Positions 49,386-59,810 of a stretch of DNA of 64,000 nucleotides are shown here, in pieces. The DNA is taken from NCBI GenBank assembly GCA_002989075.1, contig PSQN01000005.1, positions 496,001 through 560,000 on the forward strand, written 5' to 3'. Both the position numbers and the translations under genes were made by a program. The DNA is from Arthonia radiata (taxonomy: Eukaryota > Ascomycota > Arthoniomycetes > Arthoniales > Arthoniaceae). The stretch's first letter is position 1. The number at the start of each line of letters is the position of its first letter. The notes beneath the pieces are model-generated. The model saw only the letters and a program-made list of their open reading frames with translations, ran no database searches and was not told the DNA's origin.

Positions 49386-51176
49386 ATGAAGCCGAGCATG
49401 AGAAACACCAGCCTCTGGCTTTCCCTTTCTTCTGTGCTTCTGCTAGCAAGCCAATTAACTTTGGCTGCGCCGGCTACAAAGCAATGTCGGTGCTTTCCAG
49501 GTGACGCGTGCTGGCCATCACTGCAGACTTGGTCTGCATTCAACGACACTTTAGGAGGTGCATTGGTACCCACAGAGCCATTGGCTGCGCCTTGCCATGA
49601 TGATAGCTTTGCGCCGTACAATGCGGAGCAGTGCCAGACGTTGCAAGACGGATGGTTGCAGCCGCAGACTCAGTGAGTGCCCTGCCTCTCCGCACTACTC
49701 GAGACTCTAATCAGACTGACGCTGTGAAGCTACGATTCATCGTCGTCCATCATGGCGCCCTTCTTCGCGAACCGAAGTTGCGATCCGTTCCTGGACCGAT
49801 CCCAGCAATGTGTGATTGGCACCTTTGTGCAATATGCAGTGAATGTCACGAAGCCTGAGCAGATCTCACAAGCAATAGCATTTGCAACTGAGAACAACAT
49901 CCGTCTCGTCATCCGCAATACCGGTCATGATTACAACGGCAAGTCTACGGGTGCAGGCGGCCTCGCAGTCTGGATGCACCACCTCAGAGATATCGAGTTT
50001 GTTGACTACGACTGCCCTGGCGAATACACGGGCAAAGCCATCAAGATGGGCGCTGGCGTGTTGGGCATTGAAGCGTACGAGGCGGCCCACGAGCAGGGTT
50101 TGGCCGTTGTCGGCGGCGAGTGCCCTACTGTTGGAATCGCTGGCGGCTACACTCAAGGCGGTGGTCACTCTGCACTCGCGTCCAAATACGGTCTGGCTGC
50201 TGACCAGACTTTGGAATGGGAAGTGGTCACAGGCACAGGCGAGCTCGTCAAGGCGTCTCCCAATGAGAACTCTGACCTTTACTGGGCTTTGAGCGGTGGT
50301 GGTGGCGGCACCTACGGCATCGTGGTATCTCTAACCTCGAAAGCTCACGGAGACATTCCCGTGTCCAGTGCGAACCTCACATTCACTAGTGACGGCATCA
50401 CCCAGGACGAGTACTATAAAGCTATTGAGACCTATCACGCCTCGCTCCCGCCTATGGTGGATGCTGGCGTCATGAGCGTGTGGTATTTCACCAACGCATC
50501 CTTCTTCATCTCCCCTCTCACTGGTCCTGGCGTTACTGGCGCACAGCTCACCGAGTTCCTCAAGCCTCTCACGGATTATCTCGACAGCATTGGCCAGAAT
50601 TTCACTGTGGTCAACCGCGAGTTTGATACCTATCTCGACCAATATCAAGCTATGCAAGCGCCCATCGACGTTGGTATCGCGCAGTACGGCGGCCGGCTCA
50701 TTCCTCGCTCCGTCGTTGAAACAAACAACGAAGCTCTGACAAGCGCCTACCGCAACATCACATCGAACGGCGCTCAATTCATCGGTGTAGGCGTAAACGT
50801 CGGACCCAAGACCGTCGGCGACAACACAAACAACGCCGTCAATCCCGCCTGGAGAGACGCTCTGATCGACACCGTCATCACCACGCCCTGGAACTTCACC
50901 GCGCCTCTCGACGAAATGATCGCGAATCAGGAGAAGATGACAAACGAATACCTCCCACAGCTCGCTGCGCTGACTCCCAACGGTGCATGCTACCTCAATG
51001 AGGGCGACTTCAGGCAGCCAGACTGGCAAGACGTCTTCTATGGCCCAAACTACGACAAGCTGCTTGCGATCAAGAACAAGTACGATCCAGCGCACATGTT
51101 CTACGCCATCACGGCGGTGGGCAGCGAGTTCTGGGTACCGGACACGGACGGCAGTGGCAGACTCTGCATGGCATAA
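49386..51176 (+). CDS. Secreted FAD-linked oxidoreductase, berberine-bridge-enzyme type
   Basis: Two exons, 49386-49672 and 49730-51176, with a 57-nt intron. The product is 577 residues. An N-terminal signal peptide (about 1-30, LWLSLSSVLLLASQLTLAAP) directs it out of the cell, and many N-glycosylation sequons follow. The PCMH-type FAD domain shows NNIRLVIRNTGHDYNGKSTG with the flavin-linking His. GGECPTVGIAGGYTQGGGHS gives the Cys used for a second covalent flavin bond in this family, then SKYGLAADQTLEWEVVTGTG. The C-terminal BBE segment has CYLNEGDFRQPDWQDVFYGP and YDKLLAIKNKYDP. Such enzymes oxidise sugars, oligosaccharides or secondary metabolites with oxygen. The substrate here is unknown. 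There is no biosynthetic cluster around it; the neighbours are a receptor and a hemicellulase. Confidence 0.9.
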
Positions 51177-52710
51177 GCGCCTGTTCTAAGAAGTGATTGC
51201 ATTTCAGCGGGCTGGGCATCTACGATCTTTACATATGCACATTGTTGCACATAGCATCCAGCTCAAAAGCTTCACAGCAATCCAATATTACCACACTTCG
51301 ACTGCTATCGATTGGGCCTTTTTTCGTGGTCACATCTCAACAACCAATCATGACTTGGGAATTTCAGCCCGCTAGCCATCCGAGTCTCCCGAATCTTACC
51401 ATTCCCGAGTACGAATCACAAAAAGGCGCAATCCAACCACTGGCAGCGACAACCTGACAGGCCAAGCCACATGTCACGCCACCGCACGCAATCTGGCCAT
51501 CCGAATGCGACCTTCCGGAGTGTGTCAGTGAAACATGCCTGACAGCAGCGGCTTGGCTGGCAGCTTGGTACTTGGCACATAAGCTGCAACCGGCTGAGCT
51601 GACAACCGAGAGTGCCGCAGGGGAACCGCAAGGCACCATGAAAAAGGCGGAGACAGTGCGTCGAAAGCAATAACGCATTCGGTAATACGGCCACGGACCT
51701 GCATATGCGCATAACCGATTAATAATGACTTGCAGTAAGATCGAGTCCACACGCATTAATCTCGCGGCGGAGAAGCGTCCGCGTGGAGTGCACGCCAAAA
51801 GTCTCGCTGATCGAGTTGAAAACGCCGTGGATGAGGCTTTGAGCTTTCGACATTTCACTTTGACCTGCTCGACGTTGTGCGGAAGACTGATGCGAGGACG
51901 GTGCCAAGGTAAGTAAAATCGTACAGTTGCAACCTTGCAGGGTAGGGTAGCGGGCCAGGCGAGTGGAAATGATCCCCGAGGGTTCGTTTTCCCGAAGCGG
52001 CTTAGAGAGCAGCCACAAGTGGAACGCTAGCGAGAAGATGAGCCTCCGCGCCCTTTCCGAGCCAACCGGGCGCTGCCGGCACCAACTCTCGGATTGACCG
52101 CTTGCAACTTGCGCCATCCTCTTCAGTAACTATTAACGACGGTTTTTGCAGCACGGTTGGGAATGCTCCGAATACTGAGCTCAGAGTCGCAACGGACTCG
52201 CTGAAATTGGCGCTCGAAGATTGTGGCAGTATTTCATCTACTCGTTGACGAAAGATGCGAGTAAGAGCCGGCGATTACTGCCTGGTTATGGATGCGTCGA
52301 CTGCAGTATGCAAGCCGCAAACTCGCTTCACGCATTCGGCAGAAGAATTGCCAGTGGCCTTGCCCTGTAAGCTTCTTGTTCAGGCTAAGATATATTTCCG
52401 AGTCTTGACTCACCAGCCAACCACCGTCGCCCGTAGGGGCGATCATCTTCCGCATCGCAATCTTGACCCAGGGGGCGCCCTTGATCACACTGCGACTCGC
52501 GTATTTGCAAGCTAGCCACTTCGACCGGCTATCAACTCTGTTGAGCACGAGCATGTATCTCTGAGGTTTCAGTGCCTCATTTTGGCCCAGATACACACTC
52601 CACTTTAATATGCAGTGACCGGCATCCGTGACATCTTCTGCGGCCTTCGCTGCTTTCGTCTGACAGCTCAATGACAGGCGTCCGTACACCTGGGACGAAC
52701 TCGCGACACG
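51177..52710. other. Intergenic region without a supported gene
   Basis: About 1.5 kb. Minus-strand frames at 51719-52117 and 52234-52722 are long enough to notice but have no family features. The second lies right up to the divergent receptor gene. Nothing else recognised. Confidence 0.4.
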
Positions 52711-54274
52711 ATGCCAGATCACTCACTCACTGTGGGCTGGGTGTATAATTTGACCGATCCTAATGCCACGTCCACTGCTGCCAGGCTCATTATCGTCGCT
52801 CTTGTGTTCTCAACGCTCGCATGTCTGGCTGTCGGCTTAAGATTCTGGATCCGGGCACGATCCGTTGTGGGACTCGGCTACGATGACGCTGCGGTGCTTT
52901 TGAGCGCGGTGGGCTGCATATGTTGCACAGCAGGCGGACTATTGCTGATCAAAATCAGGTACTGGGAGCAGTCTACTCTGGTCTAAGTATCTACCGTCAG
53001 TACTCATCAGCTATCAGAAGCAAATCAGGGGTGTGAATTGACTGACCCAGTATCTAGAGACGCGATGGGGTCAAGCGCTCGATGCCCAGTACTTCCCTGC
53101 GCAAAACATCATTAAATTCGGCAAGGTCAGGCACCCCTCTATCTGATTGCGCGGCGGCAATCGACACGGATTTGGAGCTCATAGTACGCAGGTACAATAT
53201 GCCGGCGGACCGACATATTGCATCGCATTGCTCGGCTTCAAACTCTCGCTTTTGGCATCGTACTTCCGACTTGCCAGCGTCTCGAAATGGTACAGGGGCG
53301 TGCTTTGGACCATAATGGCGATGGTCATCGCGAATCAGATCGTCTTCGCGTTTGTGCTCTCGTTTGGATGCCGACCGGTCGCAAAGCAATGGGACCAATC
53401 CATCGAAAGCGGCTCGTGTATCAACACCGTGGCTTCGTACTTTGGTGAGCAGCTTATAGTGCGTCGAAGTTGACGCACGCATGCTAACAAAGCCGTCGCA
53501 CAGCACTCGCAGGAACCAGTCTTGGATTCGATGTCATAGTTATTGCTCTTCCCTTTCCTGTGCTGTACCGGCTGCAATTGGACTTACAGAAGAAGGTCCG
53601 TCGTAATCCCCTCTAGCATGCCGCAATCCCACCACACGTGGCCGTCATTACTGACTTCGCAGCAGCTTACCATCGTCGCAATGTTCGCACTAGGCTTCTT
53701 CGTCACCGCCATCCAAATCGTTCGCATCTTCACCATCGCTAACCTGAAAACTTACACCAATTCCAACGCCATCATCAACTGGTCCATCGTCGAAATCAAC
53801 TTGGGTGTCATCGTCGCCTGCATCCCCACCTACGGCGTTCTCCTCCGCAACATCGCTCGCAAGCTACCCGCAAGATTCCAGCCTTCCTTCGCGCGCTCAC
53901 GGAACACACCACACTACGGTGGCGGCTACGAGCTGCAAGGGTCAAAGAAGAGTTCAAATCTACTGGACTCGCAGTCACTGGACAGCAAAGCCTTGAGTCC
54001 AGTAAGGCCGGCGCATACGACGTCAAAAGCGCTGTCAAGCCCCACTCATGCCTACAACGTATCCCATGGTAGGCTAGGAGAGAGCACAGAGCACATCGTA
54101 CCATACAATGCGCAAAGAGGAAGTGACGAGATAATTATGACGAGGGATATCGTCGTCACGAATGAAGAGAGGTTGAGGCGGCAGGCCAGCGAAGGCGACA
54201 TCAGTGAAGAGAGCATGCCGCGCGGGCAAAGAGGATGGGAGGTCGTCGGGCAGGAGCCACGAGCAAGGACTTAA
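52711..54274 (+). CDS. Fungal rhodopsin-like (PTH11-related) integral membrane protein
   Basis: Five exons: 52711-52980, 53051-53125, 53192-53444, 53504-53595 and 53663-54274. The product is about 433 residues. Seven hydrophobic segments are visible, starting with LIIVALVFSTLACLAVGLRF after an extracellular N-terminus. Conserved family pieces are NIIKFGKVQYAGGPTYCIAL, LGFKLSLLASYFRL, SLGFDVIVIALPFPVLYRLQ, IVAMFALGFFVTAIQIVRIF and WSIVEINLGVIVACIPTYGV. These define the fungal rhodopsin-domain family that includes PTH11-type receptors, thought to sense surfaces or ligands. There is no CFEM domain. The long cytoplasmic tail is Ser/Arg-rich. The first intron has a weak donor (GTCTAA), so the first loop is uncertain. 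The last acceptor is a tandem CAGCAG. Confidence 0.82.
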
Positions 54275-55020
54275 AGCACCATGATCCAAAAGTTTTGTGT
54301 AGTCCTTTCGATTTCGCTTCGATGACGACTTGTATAGAGGATGTCCAAAGATATCTGAGGACGTGTACGATATTGTGTAGTGCTTTAATGATACTCATGA
54401 CAAAAGGGGCGCTGTCCCACTGACTCGGATGCGACGCACCAAGCTGTCTGCAGGCGCACGCGTCTGGCATCTATTCATTCACCGGAAGCAGCAAGAAACG
54501 CCAACAATAAGATTATGGGGTTTCCACGCCGCTCCGAGTCTGCGAGTATTCGTATCGACCCAGGCTACCATCGTTCACTCTGTTGACCCTGTAAGCGCAT
54601 CGACGGGTACTTCAAGCTCTTCGCGCATCTGCCCCTTTGTTTCCCCAGGCCCCTCTGTACTCCTACCTTCTCTCTATACTGATGAAACGCACAACTCATA
54701 AAATGTATCGCATATCCAAGAGGACACTGTGTGGCTTCTAGATATTAGGATCGGCTGTTTCTCGGCCGTAGCTGCCCCATTGGCTTTCCGGCCATCACCA
54801 GTCCACCGACCTGCCTTTTTCAACGGCCACCCATGTATACTCATCCTAGAAGAACAGTAAGGATGCCCCACAACTCCTTGCGGACCGACGGGTGTGTGGA
54901 CGTGATCAGAAATGGCGACCCACGTGTCCACCGGCCACTCTCCCTCAGGTCCGACGAGGGCGGCACTCATAAGCAACTCAGTTTTCCCTGAGTCAAAGTA
55001 CAGGCGAGGTTGTAGAGGTA
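54275..55020. promoter_or_regulatory. Promoter region of the GH115 gene
   Basis: 746 bp upstream of a secreted hemicellulase. Two matches to the carbon-catabolite repressor CreA consensus SYGGRG occur on the minus strand, at 54643-54648 (CTGGGG) and 54866-54871 (GTGGGG). The motif is short and matches are expected by chance. I saw no GGCTAAA-type XlnR site. Confidence 0.25.
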
Positions 55021-58000
55021 ATGAGTATGTACTTGTCGAAGGTGTCAGCTTTGCTGCTTGCCAGCGCCGGCTTGGTGAAAGGATTGGGCCAGCAGCCGAT
55101 CGTGAGTTTCCAGCAATGCGCAGGGTGTGTTGATTTCAGCAACCCACGCATCGTCGTCGACTCGAGTGACTTCTACGGAGTTCAAAGAGCAGCAAGCGAT
55201 CTAGCAGCCGACTTTGGAAGAGTCACTGGCCGCAATGGCACGTTCGTGAATGGCACAACGCCCAGTCCATACGCACCCATTGGATCCAACAGCTCGTACA
55301 TCCCTACGTACTCTAATGGTACCGGAAGCTCCACCATCATCGTTGGCACACTCGGCAGTGGTGGTATGATAGACCGTCTTGTGCGAAGCGGCGTGCTCGA
55401 TGTTTCGCAGACCAGTGGGAAATGGGAAGCCTTTCAGACGCAGCTCATCAGAACGAACATGTCATCAACGCCAACACTGGTAATTGCTGGCGCTGACCGC
55501 AGGGGTAGTATATACGGCGTTTATGACATCTCTGAGCAGATCGGCGTCTCGCCCTTCTACTACTGGGCAGATGTCAAACCTCAACCTCAAACCAGCATCT
55601 ACATGCTCCCCACACCGAAGACGCAGCTCTCGCCCTCCGTGAAGTACCGCGGTATCTTCATCAACGACGAAGCGCCCAGTCTGACGGGCTGGGTGAATGC
55701 CAACTTCCCCATGGGCCAGTACGGACCCGGCTACAACCATGACTTCTGGTCACTGGTCTTCGAGGTGACGTTGAGGTTGCGTGGTAACTACATCTGGCCG
55801 ACGACATGGAACAGCATGTTCTACGTGGATGATCCGCTGGATCCGATTGTGGCAGATCAGTGGGGGCTCGTGATGGGGACGAGCCATACGGAGCCAATGA
55901 CGAGACAGACGCAAGAGCAAAACAAGTTTCTTGATGGGCCTTGGGACTGGTCGACGAATGAGCAGAATGTTGCGGAATTCTTCCGGGAGGGCGCGGAGAG
56001 GACGCAGAACTATGAAACACTTTACACCATGGGCATGAGGGGGAACGGCGATGCGGCTTCGCCTACGCTCAATGCGACCTCTCTGCAACAGATCATTCAG
56101 GTGCAGCAGAGCATCCTAAGTGACACCTACCCCGATCGAGCTTCACTACTTGACACGCCTCAGATGTGGTGCTTATACTCAGAGGTTGGTGGATACTATC
56201 AGGATGGCCTCCAAGTGCCAGACGAAGTCACAATCCTATGGACCGATGACAACTTTGGCAACGCGCGCCGCCTCCCTATGGGCGATGAGGTCGGACGCCC
56301 TGCTGGCTCTGGCCTCTACTACCACATTGACTTTGTAGGGCCAGCTCGTGACTACAAGTGGATCAATACTGTCTCCTTGCCGAAGACGTGGCAGCAACTC
56401 ACCGCGGCATATGACCGTGACGCTCGACAGATATGGATTCTCAACGTCGGTCATCTCAAAGGCTACGAAGAGCCGATCCAGATGTACATGGATATGGCCT
56501 ATGATATTACCAAGTTCCAACAGCCAACCAGTATCCAGACGTGGCTGCAGATGTGGGCTACGCGAGAGTTCGGTGCCAATGCAGCCAATGCGACTGCAGA
56601 TGTCATGTTTCGCTACTCGCAGCTTGCTGGTTGTCGCAAGTACGAAAGCGTCGATCAAAACGTCTACTCTCCTACCAACTACAATGAGCTCGAGAACGTG
56701 ACGGCGGCATGGACAAGCCTCCTCAATGATGCAACAGCAATCTATCAGTCCCTGCCAGCCGCTCAGCAAACCTCATTCTGGGAGATAGTCCTTCATCCAG
56801 CAACGGGCGCTGCAAACCTCCACAACCTGTACCAGGCAGTCGCTCTCAACAATCTCTACTCATTCCAGCGCCGCACCAGCACCAATACATGGGCACAGAA
56901 AGCCCTCGACTACTTCGCCGCCGACCACGACCTCCTCGTCCAATGGGACAACCTCCTCGACGGTAAATGGGCGCACCTGGTCGACCAAACGCACATCGGC
57001 TACTCCTACTGGCAACAACCCATGCGGAACACACTCCCGGGCCTCAACTACGTCCAAGTCCCCGAGACATCCCTTGCCGGACCCATGGGCGTCGCCGTCG
57101 AAGGCAGCAACGCCACCGTCCCGGGCGACGACCAGTTCCACACACTCTCCTCGCAGACCCTCACGCTCCCACCCCTCGACCCATACATGCCCGCCCCGGC
57201 CAACCGCTGGATCGACGTCTTCTCCCGCGGCCACACCGCCTTCGACTGGAACGTCACCACGAACGCCACATGGGTGACCGCATCCCTCACGTCCGGCAGC
57301 ATCGACACCGCCGCCAACAACACAGGCGACACGCGCCTCTACGTCTCCGTGCCCGACTGGTCGCTCGTACCTTCCGGCTCATCAATGGTTCAGATGAACT
57401 TCTCCGGCGCAAACGGCGACTACGGCACGCAGTACGGCGCGCCCGTCGTCATGGTGCCTGTGAACAACACTGCCACCCCCGCCGGCTTCTCCGGGTACGT
57501 CGAAAGCGACCGCTACCTCGCCTTCGAAGCCGAGCACACCACTGCTCCGTTCACCAGCAGCTCCACTGCCAACCTGACCGTGATACCGGGATTCGGGCGT
57601 ACGCTAAGCGGCGTTATGCTCTCGAACGCCACCAGCCCCGTTCAGGTTCCACCAGACGCACCGAAGTTGACGTACGTGTTCCACACCTTCACCACTCCCC
57701 GGAACAGCACCGCGAACATAACCGTGTACATGGGCGACGCGCAGAACACGGATACGGACCACCCCATGCAATACGCGATCGCGGTGGACGGCGAGGCGCC
57801 GCAGATCGTGCAGCCGGTGCCGAGTACGAAATTAGGTGTCTTTGCCGGAAATTGGAATAACATGGTTATTAATGCGGTGTTGGCGAATACGACGGCCCAT
57901 AGAGTGGAAGCGGGGAGCCATGGGTTGGGGCTTTGGATATTGAATCCAGGGTTGGTTGTTGAGAAAATTGTGATTGACCTCGGGGGCGTACGATTGAGTT

Positions 58001-58032
58001 ATTTGGGGCCGACTGAGAGCGTGAGGGTGTAG
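55021..58032 (+). CDS. Secreted GH115 xylan alpha-1,2-glucuronidase
   Basis: An intronless frame of 1003 residues, the usual size for family GH115. It starts with a signal peptide (MYLSKVSALLLASAGLVKG, about 3-22) and has many N-glycosylation sites. GH115 enzymes remove (4-O-methyl)glucuronic acid from xylan, including internal residues. Family features: SIYGVYDISEQIGVSPFYYW, VKYRGIFINDEAPSLTGW, LRGNYIWPTTWNSMFYVDDP, WGLVMGTSHTEPMTRQTQEQ, the loop VTILWTDDNFGNARRLPMGD and WILNVGHLKGYEEPIQMYMD. The C-terminal part is a beta-rich region with YLAFEAEHTTAPF and ends SYLGPTESVRV. Codons in the middle are strongly C-ending and become G-ending near the 3' end. It probably acts with other secreted enzymes on plant hemicellulose. 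Confidence 0.93.
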   Translation: MSMYLSKVSALLLASAGLVKGLGQQPIVSFQQCAGCVDFSNPRIVVDSSDFYGVQRAASDLAADFGRVTGRNGTFVNGTTPSPYAPIGSNSSYIPTYSNGTGSSTIIVGTLGSGGMIDRLVRSGVLDVSQTSGKWEAFQTQLIRTNMSSTPTLVIAGADRRGSIYGVYDISEQIGVSPFYYWADVKPQPQTSIYMLPTPKTQLSPSVKYRGIFINDEAPSLTGWVNANFPMGQYGPGYNHDFWSLVFEVTLRLRGNYIWPTTWNSMFYVDDPLDPIVADQWGLVMGTSHTEPMTRQTQEQNKFLDGPWDWSTNEQNVAEFFREGAERTQNYETLYTMGMRGNGDAASPTLNATSLQQIIQVQQSILSDTYPDRASLLDTPQMWCLYSEVGGYYQDGLQVPDEVTILWTDDNFGNARRLPMGDEVGRPAGSGLYYHIDFVGPARDYKWINTVSLPKTWQQLTAAYDRDARQIWILNVGHLKGYEEPIQMYMDMAYDITKFQQPTSIQTWLQMWATREFGANAANATADVMFRYSQLAGCRKYESVDQNVYSPTNYNELENVTAAWTSLLNDATAIYQSLPAAQQTSFWEIVLHPATGAANLHNLYQAVALNNLYSFQRRTSTNTWAQKALDYFAADHDLLVQWDNLLDGKWAHLVDQTHIGYSYWQQPMRNTLPGLNYVQVPETSLAGPMGVAVEGSNATVPGDDQFHTLSSQTLTLPPLDPYMPAPANRWIDVFSRGHTAFDWNVTTNATWVTASLTSGSIDTAANNTGDTRLYVSVPDWSLVPSGSSMVQMNFSGANGDYGTQYGAPVVMVPVNNTATPAGFSGYVESDRYLAFEAEHTTAPFTSSSTANLTVIPGFGRTLSGVMLSNATSPVQVPPDAPKLTYVFHTFTTPRNSTANITVYMGDAQNTDTDHPMQYAIAVDGEAPQIVQPVPSTKLGVFAGNWNNMVINAVLANTTAHRVEAGSHGLGLWILNPGLVVEKIVIDLGGVRLSYLGPTESVRV

Positions 58033-58180
58033 TTGTAGGTCCTTCGAGATGGGGGTTAGATAGGGCGGTTCGTAGAGGAATCTGGCCTTCTGTTCCTGCA
58101 TCACTTTCCTGATTGGGAAGTCGCGTATAGATCTCTCAATCTCAGTTGACGTCCTCCATTCCTCCCGTCCCACCTCGCTC

Positions 58181-58525
58181 TCACCTCTCCTCCCATGCAT
58201 GCGCCAACCGCCAATACACCCACTGCAATGGCCACGAAGTCCAGTAAACAGCGCCACCCGCTAGCACAGGTACCACAAAGCTTAAACACTCTGGGATCGA
58301 GCGGACGCACTCGGGTCCGTCTGTGTACAGCGCCCTGGTCAGAAGCACAGTACCCTCAACCAGCCATACGAGGAGGCGGTAGAAAAGAATACAGATGGCG
58401 TAGAGTAGAGACTTGAGACCTTGGAAGATGGCTGAGGGACTGGTGGTGTGATATCGGAGAGAGGCGATGAAGCGTTCGTAGCGCGGGTTGCAGTCGAAGG
58501 AGCGGGTGTTCAGACGGTTGAGCAT
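58181..58525 (-). CDS. Small membrane protein
   Basis: An intronless frame of 114 residues with good codon use, convergent with the GH115 gene (stops 148 bp apart). After a hydrophilic, Arg-rich N-terminus (MLNRLNTRSFDCNPRYERFI) there are two hydrophobic stretches, SLLYAICILFYRLLVWLVEG and LSFVVPVLAGGAVYWTSWPL. Together they suggest two membrane helices. The Arg-rich N-terminus could be a mitochondrial presequence. No family recognised. Confidence 0.5.
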   Translation of the reverse strand: MLNRLNTRSFDCNPRYERFIASLRYHTTSPSAIFQGLKSLLYAICILFYRLLVWLVEGTVLLTRALYTDGPECVRSIPECLSFVVPVLAGGAVYWTSWPLQWVYWRLAHAWEER

Positions 58526-58689
58526 TGTTGTGTGCTGTAGACTCGAGAGTTACATGGATGGTAGAGTGGAGGATGATATGAAGAGTAGGGGAATGGATGA
58601 GAGGGGGTGTGCAGGTGAGTTATGTAGGGTTTCTTAAGAGGTTGCCTGGACTCGGCCCCGAGCCTGCCTTGTGAATGTTCGAGTCCATC

Positions 58690-59245
58690 CTTCAGAGGTT
58701 GCTTGGAAGAGTGAATATTAGACATGGGATATGATCTTAATTAGGTTCGGCAGCTTCACGCCGGTGGTGTTGTCGTGGATTGCAGGGTTCCAATGTGTTC
58801 GCGGTAGCTTGTCGCTGCTGTTGCTTCCCGTTCGGATAGAACCTTTCACTGCAAAAGATACAGCACAGCCGAGAAGATGAAGAGTTTCTCCTTTCGAGTT
58901 CATTGAGTTGCGCGGGCGGAAAAGCGAGAAGATGGCGTCGTTAAGCATGTTCCTGTTTGCCTGAGCTGGGAGGACGTTTGGAAGGGTGAATATCAAATAT
59001 GAGATATGATCCTGACATGGGTTGGCAGCATCATGCTGGAGTGCTGGCGGTGATTTGGAGGGGTCGACTGTGCTTGTAGTAGCTTGTCGCTGCTGTCGCT
59101 TCCCGTTCGCCTGGACCCTTTTTCTGCAAAAGATACAGCACAGCTGAGAAGATAAAGAGCTTCTCTTTTCGAGTTTGTTGGGTTGCGCCGGCGCAAGGGT
59201 GAGGGGATGCTGTCATCATACAGGATCTTATTCGCCTGAGCTGGC
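58690..59245 (-). repeat. Direct repeat pair A, ~275-bp units
   Basis: Two adjacent diverged copies, about 58690-58970 and 58971-59245. Shared landmarks GCAAAAGATACAGCACAGC start at 58851 and 59126, an offset of 275 bp. GTAGCTTGTCGCTGCTGT and GAATAT..ATGGGATATGATC also match. Read on the minus strand both copies keep an open frame with LSCAVSFAEKGS versus LGCAVSFAVKGS and both stop at the same point after IISH. This may be remnants of a duplicated gene. Confidence 0.7.
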
Positions 59246-59284
59246 TCGGTATGGATGCACGCATGCCTGTGTCTATAGAACGGA

Positions 59285-59750
59285 GTATTTGTTGTGATCG
59301 TTTCGAAGATCTCATTCTGCAGCAAATACCGAAGTTGAAACGTGTTCAGTGTTGGATCCTGTAGCGTCGCGCCGGCGAAAGAGCAATGGAAACGAACATC
59401 TGAGACTGCGCTGGATATGGTGTCGACGCTCTTACCTCGAGTCTTGTAATGAGCTCTAAGACCAAACGTGGGAGCAACAGCCAGGGCTCGCATTGGGATC
59501 AGGATTGAACGCAGCCTTGGTCGTGTCTAATATTTTCGAAGATCTCACTTACAGCAAGCACCGAAGTTGAAGCGGGTTCAGGATTGGGCCAAAGGGCGTC
59601 GCGCCGGCGTAAGAGCAATGAAAGCGCGCATCTGACACTGGTCTGCATGCAGTGTCGACGCTCTTACCTCGAGCCCTTATAATGAACTCGAGGAGTAAAC
59701 ATGAGAGCAATAGCCAGGGTTCGCATTGGGATCAGGATCGATTCAAATCT
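59285..59750 (-). repeat. Direct repeat pair B, ~232-bp units
   Basis: Two adjacent copies, about 59285-59515 and 59516-59750. GTCGCGCCGGCG occurs at 59366 and 59598 and TCGCATTGGGATCAGGA at about 59490 and 59722, both an offset of 232 bp. GTGTCGACGCTCTTACCTCGAG is also shared. On the minus strand both begin ATGCGAACCCTGGC or ATGCGAGCCCTGGC, so they could be two copies of a first exon whose continuation is repeat A. Confidence 0.7.
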
Positions 59751-59810
59751 CCTACGCCAGTGGAGTGGCAGGAAGACAGTATCTGATCTGTATTGACCCC
59801 CTACGCTCTC

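Noticed and set aside
52234-52722. 162-codon minus-strand frame next to the receptor gene
   Set aside because: No recognised family and unclear codon bias; a GTGAGT donor-like site lies inside it, so a spliced gene is possible but unsupported.
49386-55020. Secondary-metabolite gene cluster around the FAD oxidase
   Set aside because: No synthase, P450, transporter or pathway regulator is adjacent.
56967-57860. 297-codon plus-strand frame inside the GH115 gene
   Set aside because: His/Arg-rich shifted reading of a C-ending coding stretch; GH115 frame is unambiguous.
58660-58700. GTTCGAGTCC resembling a tRNA T-loop
   Set aside because: No matching acceptor, D or anticodon stems around it.
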